DNA from: Streptomyces sp. TN58
GTDB lineage: Bacteria; Actinomycetota; Actinomycetes; Streptomycetales; Streptomycetaceae
Direction of reading: 5' to 3'
Length of the DNA stretch: 64,000 bases
Assembly (NCBI RefSeq): GCF_001941845.1
Contig: NZ_CP018870.1
Location: forward strand, 2,325,001-2,389,000
This document shows, one piece after another, positions 33,945 through 42,170 of the stretch; within the stretch, counting starts at the first letter, position 1, and each line of letters begins with the position of its first letter. Under the pieces are notes generated by a model that searched no databases, was not told the DNA's origin, and saw only the letters and a list, made by a program, of their open reading frames with translations. A program made the position numbers and the translations under genes.

Positions 33945-33982
33945 CGGACGCCGCACAGGCAGCGGCCGGCGAACCGGAACAC

Positions 33983-34003
33983 GGGGCGCGGGGCGCGGGG
34001 CGC
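33983..34003. repeat. Three tandem GGGGCGC heptamers
   Basis: Three exact heptamers lie in the 107-bp gap between convergent mbl-like and Lrp genes. A short slippage-prone tract; no function is evident. Confidence 0.85.
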
Positions 34004-34051
34004 GGGCCACGGCGGTGACGCGGGAGCCGGCGCTCTGCCGTCGGCCCCGCC

Positions 34052-34492
34052 TCAGAGCCGGTCGGGGCGGTTGGCGGCACGCAGGGCGATCCGGGTGTTG
34101 GACTGGGCCACCCCCGCCTCCCGCTTCAGGCGGCGCAGCAGCCCGTCGAGGGCGGCGGGATCGGCCGCCCGGGCGCGTACGAGGTAGTCGTGCGCGCCGG
34201 TCACGTGGACGACCTCGGTGATCCCGGGGAGCTTGTCGACCTGCCGCTCGAACTCCTCGTTCGTGGTGTCCTGGCGCAAGGTGACGTCGATGAAGACGAC
34301 GAGGCCGCCGGCCGTGTCGGCGGCCGGGTCCACCACGACGGTGAACCCGCGGATCACCCCCTCCCGGCGCATCCGCCGCACCCGGTCGGCGGTGGCGTTG
34401 GCGCTGAGGCCGACGCGGACTCCGAGGTCGCGGTAGGAGATCCGCGCATCCTGCTGCAGGATGCCGAGGATTTCCCTGTCGAGACGGTCCAT
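34052..34492 (-). CDS. Lrp/AsnC-family transcriptional regulator
   Basis: A protein of 146 residues: N-terminal helix-turn-helix (LDREILGILQQDARISYRDL, SANATADRVRRMRREGVIRG) and C-terminal RAM domain (FTVVVDPAADTAGGLVVFID, EVVHVTGAHDYLVRARAADP). The RAM domain binds amino acids and drives octamer formation. It is divergent, 70 bp away, from a LysE-type exporter, the classic LysG/Lrp-exporter pair, so amino-acid-dependent control of export is likely. Confidence 0.92.
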   Translation of the reverse strand: MDRLDREILGILQQDARISYRDLGVRVGLSANATADRVRRMRREGVIRGFTVVVDPAADTAGGLVVFIDVTLRQDTTNEEFERQVDKLPGITEVVHVTGAHDYLVRARAADPAALDGLLRRLKREAGVAQSNTRIALRAANRPDRL

Positions 34493-34562
34493 GCCGCGAT
34501 TCTCGCAGTCGGCGCCGGTATTCGCGCTCCTGGCGCGAGCCGTCAGGCCGACGCTGCCCCGC

Positions 34563-35234
34563 ATGAGCGAACTGATGACGCCCGCTCTCGCGGGCGCCGC
34601 CGCCGGCCTGGGCGTGGCGATGCCGATGGGTGCGATGAGCGTGCTGCTCCTCCAGGAGGCCATACGGCACCGCCGCACCGCGATGGCAGCGGCCGCCGGC
34701 GTGGCCGTGGTCGACCTCGGCTACGCGGCCCTCGCCACCGCCGTCGGCCCCTGGGTGGCCTCTCACATCTCCCCCGTGGAGGCCTGGGTCCGGCTGGCCT
34801 CGGCGGTGATCCTGCTGGCCATCGCGGCCCACGGCCTCGCCGGAGCCCGCCGCGGAGCCCCGGCCCCGCCGCCCCCGGGGCAGGAGGGTCCGGGCGCGGC
34901 CGCCGGGGCGGGGGGAGGCACCCGCACCGCCACCGACGTGCGCCCGGCCAGGGCCTTCGCCCGCTTCGTGGCCCTGACCGCGATCAACCCCACCACCGCC
35001 CTCTACTTCGCGGCCCTCACCACGGCCCAGGGTGCCGTCCTCGGCTCCGGCCCGGCGGGGGCCGCCTTCCTCGTCGGCGTCGGCCTCGCCTCCCTCCTGT
35101 GGCAGCAGTCCCTCGTCGCCCTCGGCTCCCTCGCGGGCGCCCGCATCTCCCCGACGGCCCGCCTCTGGACCTTCCGCCTGGGCTACGGCCTGGTCGCCGC
35201 CTATGCGCTGAAGATCGCCTTCCCTCTGCCGTGA
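34563..35234 (+). CDS. LysE-family amino acid exporter
   Basis: A protein of 223 residues with about six membrane segments. AAAGLGVAMPMGAMSVLLLQ resembles the LysE/RhtB N-terminal GxxPGP region in degenerate form, and TAINPTTALYFAALT is the conserved NP motif of helix 4. A Gly/Pro/Ala-rich cytoplasmic loop (about 105-125) is longer than usual. Exports an amino acid by proton exchange; substrate unknown. The neighbouring Lrp gene is its probable regulator. Confidence 0.87.
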   Translation: MSELMTPALAGAAAGLGVAMPMGAMSVLLLQEAIRHRRTAMAAAAGVAVVDLGYAALATAVGPWVASHISPVEAWVRLASAVILLAIAAHGLAGARRGAPAPPPPGQEGPGAAAGAGGGTRTATDVRPARAFARFVALTAINPTTALYFAALTTAQGAVLGSGPAGAAFLVGVGLASLLWQQSLVALGSLAGARISPTARLWTFRLGYGLVAAYALKIAFPLP

Positions 35235-35318
35235 CGGGCTGTTCACACGCCCTTCCTGGACCGTGACCGCCGGCCGGGCGAGCCTGGGTCGGTACGGGCC
35301 GGGCGGAGGTCCTTCCAG

Positions 35319-35761
35319 GAGGCGGGCATGACGTGCAGTGTGCCGAGCCCGGCGGTGACGCCACCAACCTCCTCCACGACGTCGTGACCGGTCCGGCGCG
35401 CTGCTGCGCCACCACCGGGCGGGCGGCCTGAAGGCCCCTCACCCGCCTGCTCGTCGCCGGCACCGTGCCCGCCGTGGTCCTCGACGCGGTGATCCGCGTG
35501 TTCGCCGTCCCCGGCCCGCACGTCGGGGCTGCTGCTGCGGACCCTGCGCCCGGCGCCGGCCCGCACGACCCGCCCGCCCTCGCCGCGCGCGGACCTTCGT
35601 CCCCTCGGTCGTCGGCGCCGCCACCTACGCGCCGGCGGCCTGGTCGGCCGGCACCTCGGCGCCCGGCTCCAGCCCCGCCTGCCCGAGAGGCGCTGCGGCT
35701 GCTGCTCGCCGCCCTGGCCACGTCCGTCGGGGCGCTGCACGCCGTCCGGTTCGCGGGCTGA
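35319..35761 (+). pseudogene. Decayed TauE/SafE (TSUP) permease gene
   Basis: Family-typical fragments occur in order but in changing frames: PSPAVTP, TNLLHDVVTGP, ALLRHHRAGGLK, PLTRLLVAGTVPAVVLDAVI (35438 on), TFVPSVVGAATYAP (35593 on), GGLVGRHLGARLQPRLPER (35634 on), ALRLLLAALATSVGALHAV (35690 to the stop at 35761). At least four frame changes and one internal deletion separate them, and the N-terminus is missing. An intact TauE/SafE gene lies at 60510-61286. The surrounding gap (35235-35858) holds nothing else that I can see. Confidence 0.75.
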
Positions 35762-35858
35762 CCGCCGCAGCCCGGCCGAAGTACTGTCGCCCACAGACCA
35801 TTTCGCTGGTCCACACTGCCGACACTGATCCGACACCGATCCGACCTGGGGTGAACCC

Positions 35859-37226
35859 GTGACGACGACCCGGCTCTCGGCCCGCGCGGCCATCGCCGCC
35901 GTGAGCGACACCGGCAGCTTCACCGAACTGCCCGCACCCCTTGGGGAGTCCCCCGCCGACGGCCCGCTGGCCTGGGCCGGCTACGACGCCTCCCGCGCCC
36001 GCGCCACCGAGCGCACCGGCGAACACGAGTCCGTCGTCACCGGCACCGCCCGCATCGGCGGCCGCGAAGCCGTCCTGGTCTCCTTCGAGTTCGGCTTCCT
36101 CGGCGGCTCGCTGGGCCGACGCACCGGAGACCGGCTCGAAGCCGCCTACACGCACGCCCGCGAGCACCGCCTCCCGCTGGTCTCGCTCATCGCCACGGGC
36201 GGCTCCCGCATGCAGGAAGGCATGCTCGCGCTCGGCCAGCTGCAGCGCGTGGCCCGCCAGAGCGTCCTGACCCGGGCCGCCGGACTTCCCCAGCTCGCCG
36301 TGCTGCGCGATCCGACCACCGGCGGCGGCTGGGCCACCCTCGGCGCCGGCGCCGACGTCGTCCTCGCACTGCCCGGCGCCCAGGTCGGCTTCGCCGGGTC
36401 CCGGGTGCGCCCGGCGGACGCGGACCCGGCGGCGTACACCGCCGAGGGGCAGTACGCCGCCGGTCACGTGGACGCGGTGGTCCCCGCCGCGCAGCTGCCG
36501 GGCACCCTCGCGGGCTGGCTCCGCGTCCTCGCCGCGCCCCGCTCCGGCGAGCCGGTCGAGCCCCCGGCCGCACTGGCCGGCGTACGCCCGCCCGCCACCG
36601 GCTGGGACGCGGTACGGCAGGCGCGCGACCCCGGCCGACCGCGCGCCGAGGCGTACCTGGACGCGTACTTCGAGCTCCGCCTGCACCTGTCCGGGGACCG
36701 GGCGGGCGGCACGGACCCGGGCATGCTGTGCGGATTCGGGCTGCGGGAGGGCCGGGCCGTGGCCTACGCCGCCCAGTGCGGCACCGCCACCCGCCCGGCG
36801 GGATACCGCACGGCCACCCGCGTGGTCCGCCTCGCGGACCGGCTCGGCATCCCCGTGCTCACCCTGGTGGACACTCCGGGCGCGGCCAACGACGCCGCCG
36901 CCGAGCACGCGGGCGCGGGTGCCGCCATCGCCGACACCTTCGCGGCACTGGCGGCGGCCACCGTGCCCGTCACCACCCTTCTGATCGGCGAGGGCGGTTC
37001 GGGCGGCGCCCTGGCGCTGGCCGCGCCGGGGAACACCTGGGTGACGCCGGACAGCTACTTCTCCGTCATCGCCCCGGAACTGGCCGCGGCCATCCTCAAA
37101 CGTCCCCCGTCGGCCGCCCCCGCCACGGCGGACCAGCTCCGCATCCGCCCCCAGGACCTGGTGGCCCTGGGCGTGGCCCGCGGCATCGTCACCCCGGCCG
37201 GACCGGACGGCACCGCAGGGGCGTAG
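35859..37226 (+). CDS. Fused carboxyltransferase (AccD-AccA-like) protein
   Basis: A protein of 455 residues. The N-terminal half is AccD-like (SFEFGFLGGSLGRRTGDRLE, SLIATGGSRMQEGMLALGQL, TTGGGWATLGAGADVV), without the zinc-finger cysteines of AccD. The C-terminal half is AccA-like (RVVRLADRLGIPVLTLVDTP, GAAIADTFAALAAATVPVTT, IGEGGSGGALALA). Together they form a crotonase-fold carboxyltransferase moving carboxylate from biotin to an acyl-CoA. No biotin carboxylase or carrier gene is nearby, so its partners are elsewhere. GTG 35859; the ribosome binding site is weak. Confidence 0.85.
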   Translation: MTTTRLSARAAIAAVSDTGSFTELPAPLGESPADGPLAWAGYDASRARATERTGEHESVVTGTARIGGREAVLVSFEFGFLGGSLGRRTGDRLEAAYTHAREHRLPLVSLIATGGSRMQEGMLALGQLQRVARQSVLTRAAGLPQLAVLRDPTTGGGWATLGAGADVVLALPGAQVGFAGSRVRPADADPAAYTAEGQYAAGHVDAVVPAAQLPGTLAGWLRVLAAPRSGEPVEPPAALAGVRPPATGWDAVRQARDPGRPRAEAYLDAYFELRLHLSGDRAGGTDPGMLCGFGLREGRAVAYAAQCGTATRPAGYRTATRVVRLADRLGIPVLTLVDTPGAANDAAAEHAGAGAAIADTFAALAAATVPVTTLLIGEGGSGGALALAAPGNTWVTPDSYFSVIAPELAAAILKRPPSAAPATADQLRIRPQDLVALGVARGIVTPAGPDGTAGA

Positions 37227-37279
37227 GGGCGGCGGACTCGCGGGTGCGGCCGCCGTTTCGCACCCCGCGGGCCGTCGTT

Positions 37280-38125
37280 TCACACCCCGCGTGACCGGGC
37301 GAACCTGGCCGGGCTGGTCCCGACGTGCCGTGCGAAGTGCCGCGCGAGGTGGGCCTGGTCGTAGAAGCCCGCCTCCACCGCCGCATGCGCCGGCCGCGCC
37401 CCCGCGAGCAGCAGACCTCGTGCCACCGCCACCCTCCGCCCGGTCAGGTAGGCGTGCGGCGGCAGCCCGTAGGCCGTCCGGAAACTGCGGATGAGGTGGG
37501 TGGGATGGACATGGCCGAGCCGGGCCGAGGCCTCCTCCAGCGTGATCCCCTCCACCAGCCGGGCGTCCAGCAGCTCGCGCAGCCGTACGGCCAGCCGCCG
37601 CCCGCCCGTCCCCGCGCCGGCCGCCCCGGCCGCACCGGCGGGCGGCTCTCCCCGGCCCGCCAGCCACCCGCGCAGCCGCTCCTGTACGAAGGCCAGCCGC
37701 GACTGCGCCTCCAGGGGGTCCCGCCCGCGCTGCCCGAGCGCCAGGTGCAGCCCGTGTACGCGCTCGCGCAGCGCGGCGTCGACCAGCAGCGGCGCGTCCA
37801 CGGCAGCTCCGGTCAGCCGCTCCGGCAGGACCGAGGTGTCCAGGTACAGGACGCGCTTGCGGAAGCCCGCCTCCGTGACGGTCCGTCCGTCGTGGACCAC
37901 CCCGGGCGGCAGCAGGACCACCGCGTCCGACACCCCGGCGCCGTGGCGTTCCCGGTCGAGGGCGAAGTCCACCCGCCCGCCGTCCACGATCATCAGCGCC
38001 CAGGTGTCGTGCACGTGCGCCGGATACGCGTGCTCGGTGAAGCGGGCGTGGAAGACCTCGGCGATGCCCGGCACCGGAGGCCGCCAGGCGTACACCGTGC
38101 TGCGCGGCGGTGGTATCGCGGCCAT
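37280..38125 (-). CDS. AraC-family transcriptional regulator
   Basis: A protein of 281 residues. An N-terminal AraC-type cupin (HARFTEHAYPAHVHDTWALM, LLPPGVVHDGR) is joined by a Gly/Ala linker to a C-terminal double helix-turn-helix (ITLEEASARLGHVHPTHLIR, AAVEAGFYDQAHLARHFARH). The last motif is the conserved AraC signature (GFxDQxHLxRxF). It is divergent from a small cupin gene, with 48 bp between starts; that gene is the obvious target. Confidence 0.9.
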   Translation of the reverse strand: MAAIPPPRSTVYAWRPPVPGIAEVFHARFTEHAYPAHVHDTWALMIVDGGRVDFALDRERHGAGVSDAVVLLPPGVVHDGRTVTEAGFRKRVLYLDTSVLPERLTGAAVDAPLLVDAALRERVHGLHLALGQRGRDPLEAQSRLAFVQERLRGWLAGRGEPPAGAAGAAGAGTGGRRLAVRLRELLDARLVEGITLEEASARLGHVHPTHLIRSFRTAYGLPPHAYLTGRRVAVARGLLLAGARPAHAAVEAGFYDQAHLARHFARHVGTSPARFARSRGV

Positions 38126-38173
38126 GTCAGGAACGTACAAGACGGGCCGCCCGCCCGGCGCCAGGCTGTCCGC

Positions 38174-38536
38174 ATGACGACACAGAAGATCGACGTCGCC
38201 GGGAAACTGGCCGGTTTCACCGAGCACTGGGCGCCGCGCCGCATCGCCCGCGTCAACGACTACGAGGTCAAGGTCGCCAAGGTCCGGGGCGAGTTCGTGT
38301 GGCACACCCACGAGGACACCGACGAGCTGTTCCTCGTCGTCTCCGGCACCCTGACGATCCGCCTGCGCGAAGGGGACGTAATCCTGGGCCCGGGCGAGAT
38401 GTACGTCGTCCCGCGCGGGACGGAGCACTGCCCGGCGGCGGACGAGGAGGCCCACATCCTGCTCTTCGAACCGGTCGGCACGGTCAACACCGGCGGCGTG
38501 GGCGGCGAACGCACCCGCGAGCCGGTGGACGCGTAG
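38174..38536 (+). CDS. Small cupin-domain protein
   Basis: A protein of 120 residues, a single cupin barrel: motif 1 FVWHTHEDTDELFLVVSG (HxH and Glu metal ligands) and motif 2 GEMYVVPRGTEHCP (final His). All four metal-binding residues are present, so a metal-dependent function is possible (isomerase, dioxygenase or sensor). It is divergent from the AraC gene and presumably activated by it. Substrate unknown. Confidence 0.88.
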   Translation: MTTQKIDVAGKLAGFTEHWAPRRIARVNDYEVKVAKVRGEFVWHTHEDTDELFLVVSGTLTIRLREGDVILGPGEMYVVPRGTEHCPAADEEAHILLFEPVGTVNTGGVGGERTREPVDA

Positions 38537-38556
38537 GCGGCCCCGGTACGGTCCTG

Positions 38557-39819
38557 CTACGCCTTCGGGGAGCGCGCGTCGTAGCGGGCGAAGTCGCGCC
38601 AGCGCAGGGCGAGCAGGCCGACCACCACGACGCAGCCCAGCCCGCCGCACGTGACGGCGACGGCCGGGGAGGTCAGGTCGGCGGCGGTCCCGGCGAAGAA
38701 GTCCCCGAGCCGGGGCCCGCCCGCGACCACCACGATGAAGACGCCCTGGAGGCGTCCGCGCATGTCGTCGGGGGTGGCTGCCTGGAGCATGGTGGTGCGG
38801 AACACCATCGAGACGGTGTCCGCGTACCCGGCGAGGGCCAGGAAGAACAGCCCGAGCCACAGGTTCCGCATGAGGCCGAACACCGCGATGGCCAGCCCCC
38901 ACGCGGCCACGGCCAGCAGGATCGCCAGCCCGTGCCGCCTGATGCGGGACTGCCAGCCGGAGAACAGCCCGCCGAGCAGCGCCCCCGCGGCGATCGCGGC
39001 CACCATCAGGCCGACCGTCTTCGCGGTGTCCCCGTACCAGAGGACGGCGATGGCGGGGAACAGCGCCTTCGGCTGGGCCAGCACCATGGCGGCCATGTCG
39101 GTGAAGAACGTCATCCGGATGTTGGGCCGGGTGCCGAGGAAGCGCAGTCCGTCGGCGACGGATGCCCTCCCCCGCGCGCCCTCGGCCCGGTCCGGCTTCA
39201 TCGACGGCAGCCGCCACATCGCGTAGAGGGCGGCGGTGAAGGTGACGGCGTCGACCAGGTACGCCCACTCGTACCCCCCGACGGCGACGATCAGCCCGCC
39301 CAGGGCGGGACCGACCATCGTGCCGAAGGTCATGGTCACGGAGTTCAGGGCGTTGGCCGCGGGCAGCTGTTCCGCGGGCAGCAGCCTCGGGATCATCGCC
39401 GAGCGCGCCGGCCCGGTCAGCGCCCCGCAGGCGGCCTGGAGCGCGACGACGGCGTACAGGAACCAGACGCGGTGGTAGCCGACCAGTGCGGCCGCGGCGA
39501 GCGCGACCGACAGCGCGGCGGCGCCGAGGGAGCTGTAGAGGCCGAGCTTGCGCCGGTCCACGGTGTCGGCGATGGCCCCGCCGTAGAGGCCGAAGACGAT
39601 CAGCGGGACGAGGGAGAAGAGCCCCACCAGCCCTACGGCGAAGCTGGAGCGGGTGATGTCGTAGACCTGGAGCGAGATCGCGAGGGCCGTCATCGCCTGG
39701 CCTACCCAGGAGATCGTTCCCCCGAACCACAGCCTGCGGTAGTCCGCGGACGTGGACAGCGGTGTGAGGTCGGCTAATATCCGCCGCTGCGGGCGGGTCG
39801 GCGCACTGGTACGAGTCAC
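38557..39819 (-). CDS. MFS transporter, EntS-like
   Basis: A protein of 420 residues with twelve predicted membrane helices. SADYRRLWFGGTISWVGQAM at the N-terminus and LYGGAIADTVDRRKLGLYSS (MFS motif A, GxxaDrxdRrkl) place it in the EntS/DHA3 group that exports siderophores or drugs. The start is GTG 39819, six bases after a TATGAT -10 hexamer, suggesting a leaderless mRNA. No linked biosynthetic gene helps to name the substrate. Confidence 0.87.
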   Translation of the reverse strand: MTRTSAPTRPQRRILADLTPLSTSADYRRLWFGGTISWVGQAMTALAISLQVYDITRSSFAVGLVGLFSLVPLIVFGLYGGAIADTVDRRKLGLYSSLGAAALSVALAAAALVGYHRVWFLYAVVALQAACGALTGPARSAMIPRLLPAEQLPAANALNSVTMTFGTMVGPALGGLIVAVGGYEWAYLVDAVTFTAALYAMWRLPSMKPDRAEGARGRASVADGLRFLGTRPNIRMTFFTDMAAMVLAQPKALFPAIAVLWYGDTAKTVGLMVAAIAAGALLGGLFSGWQSRIRRHGLAILLAVAAWGLAIAVFGLMRNLWLGLFFLALAGYADTVSMVFRTTMLQAATPDDMRGRLQGVFIVVVAGGPRLGDFFAGTAADLTSPAVAVTCGGLGCVVVVGLLALRWRDFARYDARSPKA

Positions 39820-39824
39820 ATCGG

Positions 39825-39830
39825 ATCATA
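39825..39830 (-). promoter_or_regulatory. TATGAT -10 element for the MFS gene
   Basis: On the minus strand TATGAT ends five bases before the GTG start codon. A start site about seven bases downstream of a -10 would fall on the start codon itself, giving a leaderless transcript. No good -35 is seen. Confidence 0.4.
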
Positions 39831-39989
39831 ACCACGGGCAACAGTCGCCCCACGCTGCTCCGGACTCCCCTCCCGGGCGGGCGGTTGCCGGTAACCCGCC
39901 ACTGTCACGGGACATTTGACTGATTCGCCGCACGCTCCCGCCTCGTGTTCGGCTCATGATGAAAAGACTCGTATGTCCAGGGAGGCGTA

Positions 39990-41147
39990 GTGATCGAACC
40001 TGGCAACAGCACCACGAGCACCGGCACCGCGCAGAACACGGTGCACCCCACCGTGCCCCTCACCGTCGGCGTCGAGGAGGAGTTCCTGCTCGTCGACGCC
40101 CGCACTCTCCGGGTGGTCCCCGCCGCCCCGATGGTCCTGGCGACGGCCGCCGGGATGCCGGGCGAGATGCACCCGGAAGGCACCCGCTACCAGGTGGAGA
40201 TATCCACCCCGGTCGCCGACTCGGCCGCCTCGCTGCGCGCCGAACTCGTCGCCCTGCGGCGCACCCTCGGACGGGCCGCCCGCGCCCACGGCTGCCGGCT
40301 CCTGGCCGCGCCGTCGCCGGTCGTCGCGGTGGAAGGGCCGCTGCACCTGACGGACGACCTGCCGCGCCAGCGCGAGCAGCACCGCCGCTTCGGCGCGCTC
40401 ACCGACACCCTCGTCAGCTGCGGCCGCCACGTCCACATCGGCACGCTCGACGTGGACACGGCGGTCGCGGTCTCCAACCGGATCAGACCATGGCTGCCCA
40501 CGCTGATCGCGCTGGCCGCCAACTCGCCGTTCTGGGGCGGCCGTGACACCGGCCACTCCAGCTGGCGGGCGATGGCCTGGTCCGGCTGGCCCTCGGCGGG
40601 CCCGCCTCCGCACTTCACGTCCACGGCCCACTTCCGGCGCTCGGTGCAGACCCTGCTCGGGTCGGGAGCGGCCCTGGACACCAAGATGGTCTACTGGGAC
40701 CTCCGCCCCTCCGGCCACTGGCCGACGCTGGAGTTCCGCGCGCCGGACATGTCCGCGGCCGTCGACTCGGCGGTCCTGCAGGCCGAACTGGCCCGCGCAC
40801 TCGTGGCCACGGCGCTCCGCGAGATCGGCGAGCAGCGCCCCGAGCCGGCCCTGCGGGACGACGTACTGCACCTCGCGCGCTGGCGGGCGGCCCACGACGG
40901 CCTGGAGGGCTTCGGCCTCGACCCGTACACGGGCGCGGAACTCCCGGCGGCCGACCTCGCGGAGGCCCTGCTGGACCTGGTCGCCCCGGAACTGGCCGCC
41001 GCGGGCGACCTGGACCACGCGGCCAAGACCCTCGCCGGCCTCCTGCGCGACGGCTCGGGCGCCCACCGCCAGCGAGCGGCCTACGCCCGCCGCCAGGACC
41101 TGTCGGACGTCCTGCGCCTCCTCGTGGACGAAACGGAGGACTTCTGA
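39990..41147 (+). CDS. Carboxylate-amine ligase, YbdK/glutamate-cysteine ligase 2 family
   Basis: A protein of 385 residues. TVGVEEEFLLVD is the family signature, with further motifs EGTRYQVEISTPVADS, GRHVHIGTLD, KMVYWDLRPSGHWPTLEFRA. This is an ATP-grasp-like GCS2 ligase joining an amino group to a carboxylate. YbdK-type enzymes have weak gamma-glutamylcysteine ligase activity, and actinobacterial members may act in ergothioneine or unknown pathways; the linkage gives no further hint. AGGGAGG precedes GTG 39990. Confidence 0.9.
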   Translation: MIEPGNSTTSTGTAQNTVHPTVPLTVGVEEEFLLVDARTLRVVPAAPMVLATAAGMPGEMHPEGTRYQVEISTPVADSAASLRAELVALRRTLGRAARAHGCRLLAAPSPVVAVEGPLHLTDDLPRQREQHRRFGALTDTLVSCGRHVHIGTLDVDTAVAVSNRIRPWLPTLIALAANSPFWGGRDTGHSSWRAMAWSGWPSAGPPPHFTSTAHFRRSVQTLLGSGAALDTKMVYWDLRPSGHWPTLEFRAPDMSAAVDSAVLQAELARALVATALREIGEQRPEPALRDDVLHLARWRAAHDGLEGFGLDPYTGAELPAADLAEALLDLVAPELAAAGDLDHAAKTLAGLLRDGSGAHRQRAAYARRQDLSDVLRLLVDETEDF

Positions 41148-41171
41148 CGGCCCACTCCCCGGAAAACGCCG

Positions 41172-41207
41172 AAGCCGCAGGTGCGATCGTTTCTGCACCT
41201 GCGGCTT
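41172..41207 (+). terminator. Terminator after the YbdK-like gene
   Basis: AAGCCGCAGGTGC (41172-41184) pairs perfectly with 41195-41207 around a ten-base loop. It lies between the ligase gene and the convergent tRNA-Met. Confidence 0.85.
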
Positions 41208-41211
41208 GCGG

Positions 41212-41285
41212 TGGGGCGGGTGGGACTCGAACCCACGGCCGACGGATTATGAGTCCGCTGCTCTAACCGGCTGAGCTACCGCCCC
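41212..41285 (-). tRNA. tRNA-Met (anticodon CAU)
   Basis: Minus strand, 74 bases including the discriminator. Acceptor GGGGCGG/CCGCCCC, D stem GCTC/GAGC, anticodon stem GCGGA/TCCGT with loop CTCATAA, T arm GTGGG-TTCGAGT-CCCAC. CCA is not encoded (ACCG follows). It has a standard D arm and no initiator hallmarks, so elongator Met is the first choice; a CAU anticodon could also be tRNA-Ile2 after lysidine modification. Confidence 0.9.
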
Positions 41286-41439
41286 TTCACGGCGTGGCGC
41301 GTACATCTGTGCGCGCCGTCTGCCGCAGCATAGCCGCTCATACGATCTCCTGCCTCGGATGCCTCGCATGATCGGCTTCGCCTGTTCAGAGAGACCGCGC
41401 TGAGGGCTGCCCGGTTCCCGAAAAGGCCGACAAAGAGAA

Positions 41440-41463
41440 AAGAGGACCCCGTAGGGTCCTCTT
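41440..41463 (-). terminator. Terminator of the tRNA-Asn transcript
   Basis: AAGAGGACCC (41440-41449) pairs with GGGTCCTCTT (41454-41463), loop CGTA. Read on the minus strand it is followed by a T-rich run (CTTTTCTCTTTG) and lies ten bases after the last tRNA-Asn. Confidence 0.85.
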
Positions 41464-41473
41464 CTCTGCCTTG

Positions 41474-41546
41474 CTCCCCCGGCTGGACTCGAACCAGCAA
41501 CCCTCCGGTTAACAGCCGAATGCTCTGCCAATTGAGCTACAGGGGA
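41474..41546 (-). tRNA. tRNA-Asn (anticodon GUU), downstream copy
   Basis: Minus strand, 73 bases. Acceptor TCCCCTG with CGGGGGA, D stem GCTC/GAGC, anticodon loop CTGTTAA (GTT), T arm with TTCGAGT. CCA is not encoded. It differs from the upstream copy in the anticodon and T stems. Co-transcribed with it and followed by a terminator. Confidence 0.95.
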
Positions 41547-41551
41547 CTGCG

Positions 41552-41624
41552 CTCCCCCGACTGGACTCGAACCAGTAACCTGCCGGTTAACAGCCGGCTG
41601 CTCTGCCAATTGAGCTACAGGGGA
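41552..41624 (-). tRNA. tRNA-Asn (anticodon GUU), upstream copy
   Basis: Minus strand, 73 bases, five bases upstream of the second copy. Same acceptor and D arms; anticodon stem CCGGC/GCCGG and a T stem ACTGG/CCAGT. Compensated differences between the two copies show that both are under selection as functional tRNAs. Confidence 0.95.
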
Positions 41625-41769
41625 TTGCTGCGGTGCATCGAACAGCCCACCTCCGGCCTTGCCGGGGGGCGAGCGCTCGCTGCGAGACATAGATTAGCGC
41701 AAGCAGGGGGGTGCTCCGCCAATCGGTATCGACAGCAGGCCGGGCACCACACGACGAAGGGTGACAGGC

Positions 41770-42075
41770 ATGCGGTACAAGGTCACGTTCGTGGTCGGAC
41801 TGGCTCTCGGGTACGTGCTCGGAACGCGGGCCGGACGCGAGCGCTACGAGAAGCTGAAGAAGTCCGCCCGCCAGGTCGCGCAGAATCCCGCGGTGCGCAA
41901 CGCCGCCGAGACCGCGGGACATACCGGGCGGGAGTACGCCGGGAAGGCCTTCGCCGTGGTGAGCGAGAAGGTCGGCGACGCCGTACCGGGCTCGCTCGCG
42001 GACCGGGTACGCGCACTGCGCGGCCACAGCAACGGCCAGGCCGCCGATGACGACTGGGGCACCAGCAACACCTGA
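41770..42075 (+). CDS. YtxH-like small membrane-associated protein
   Basis: A protein of 101 residues. An N-terminal membrane segment with glycine pattern (YKVTFVVGLALGYVLGTRAG) is followed by basic, helical RERYEKLKKSARQVAQNPAV and an amphipathic tail (GKAFAVVSEKVGDAVPGSLA). This layout is that of YtxH/general stress-type proteins. ATG 41770 has GAAGGG eight bases upstream. Function unknown, probably membrane-linked stress response. Followed by a terminator. Confidence 0.8.
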   Translation: MRYKVTFVVGLALGYVLGTRAGRERYEKLKKSARQVAQNPAVRNAAETAGHTGREYAGKAFAVVSEKVGDAVPGSLADRVRALRGHSNGQAADDDWGTSNT

Positions 42076-42094
42076 CCCGTCAGAGGCGGCACCG

Positions 42095-42129
42095 GGAGCC
42101 CCTGGGACCCATGAGGTTTCAGGGGCTCC
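42095..42129 (+). terminator. Hairpin after the YtxH-like gene
   Basis: GGAGCCCCTG (42095-42104) pairs with CAGGGGCTCC (42120-42129) around a 15-base loop. The next gene starts 41 bases later. Confidence 0.65.
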
Positions 42130-42170
42130 GGGACGGTCGGGAGCGCCCCGCGTGCGGCAGAATTCTCCGC

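Noticed and set aside
32883..35246. 787-codon minus-strand frame across the mbl-like, Lrp and LysE region
   Set aside because: It lies antisense to or out of frame with three recognisable genes and reads as low-complexity Arg/Gly/Asp. It is a G+C-driven open frame.
41212..41285. The tRNA genes as the attachment site of an integrated element
   Set aside because: No integrase gene or duplicated tRNA 3' end lies nearby; the only integrase is 14 kb away and has its own att sites in the oxidoreductase gene.
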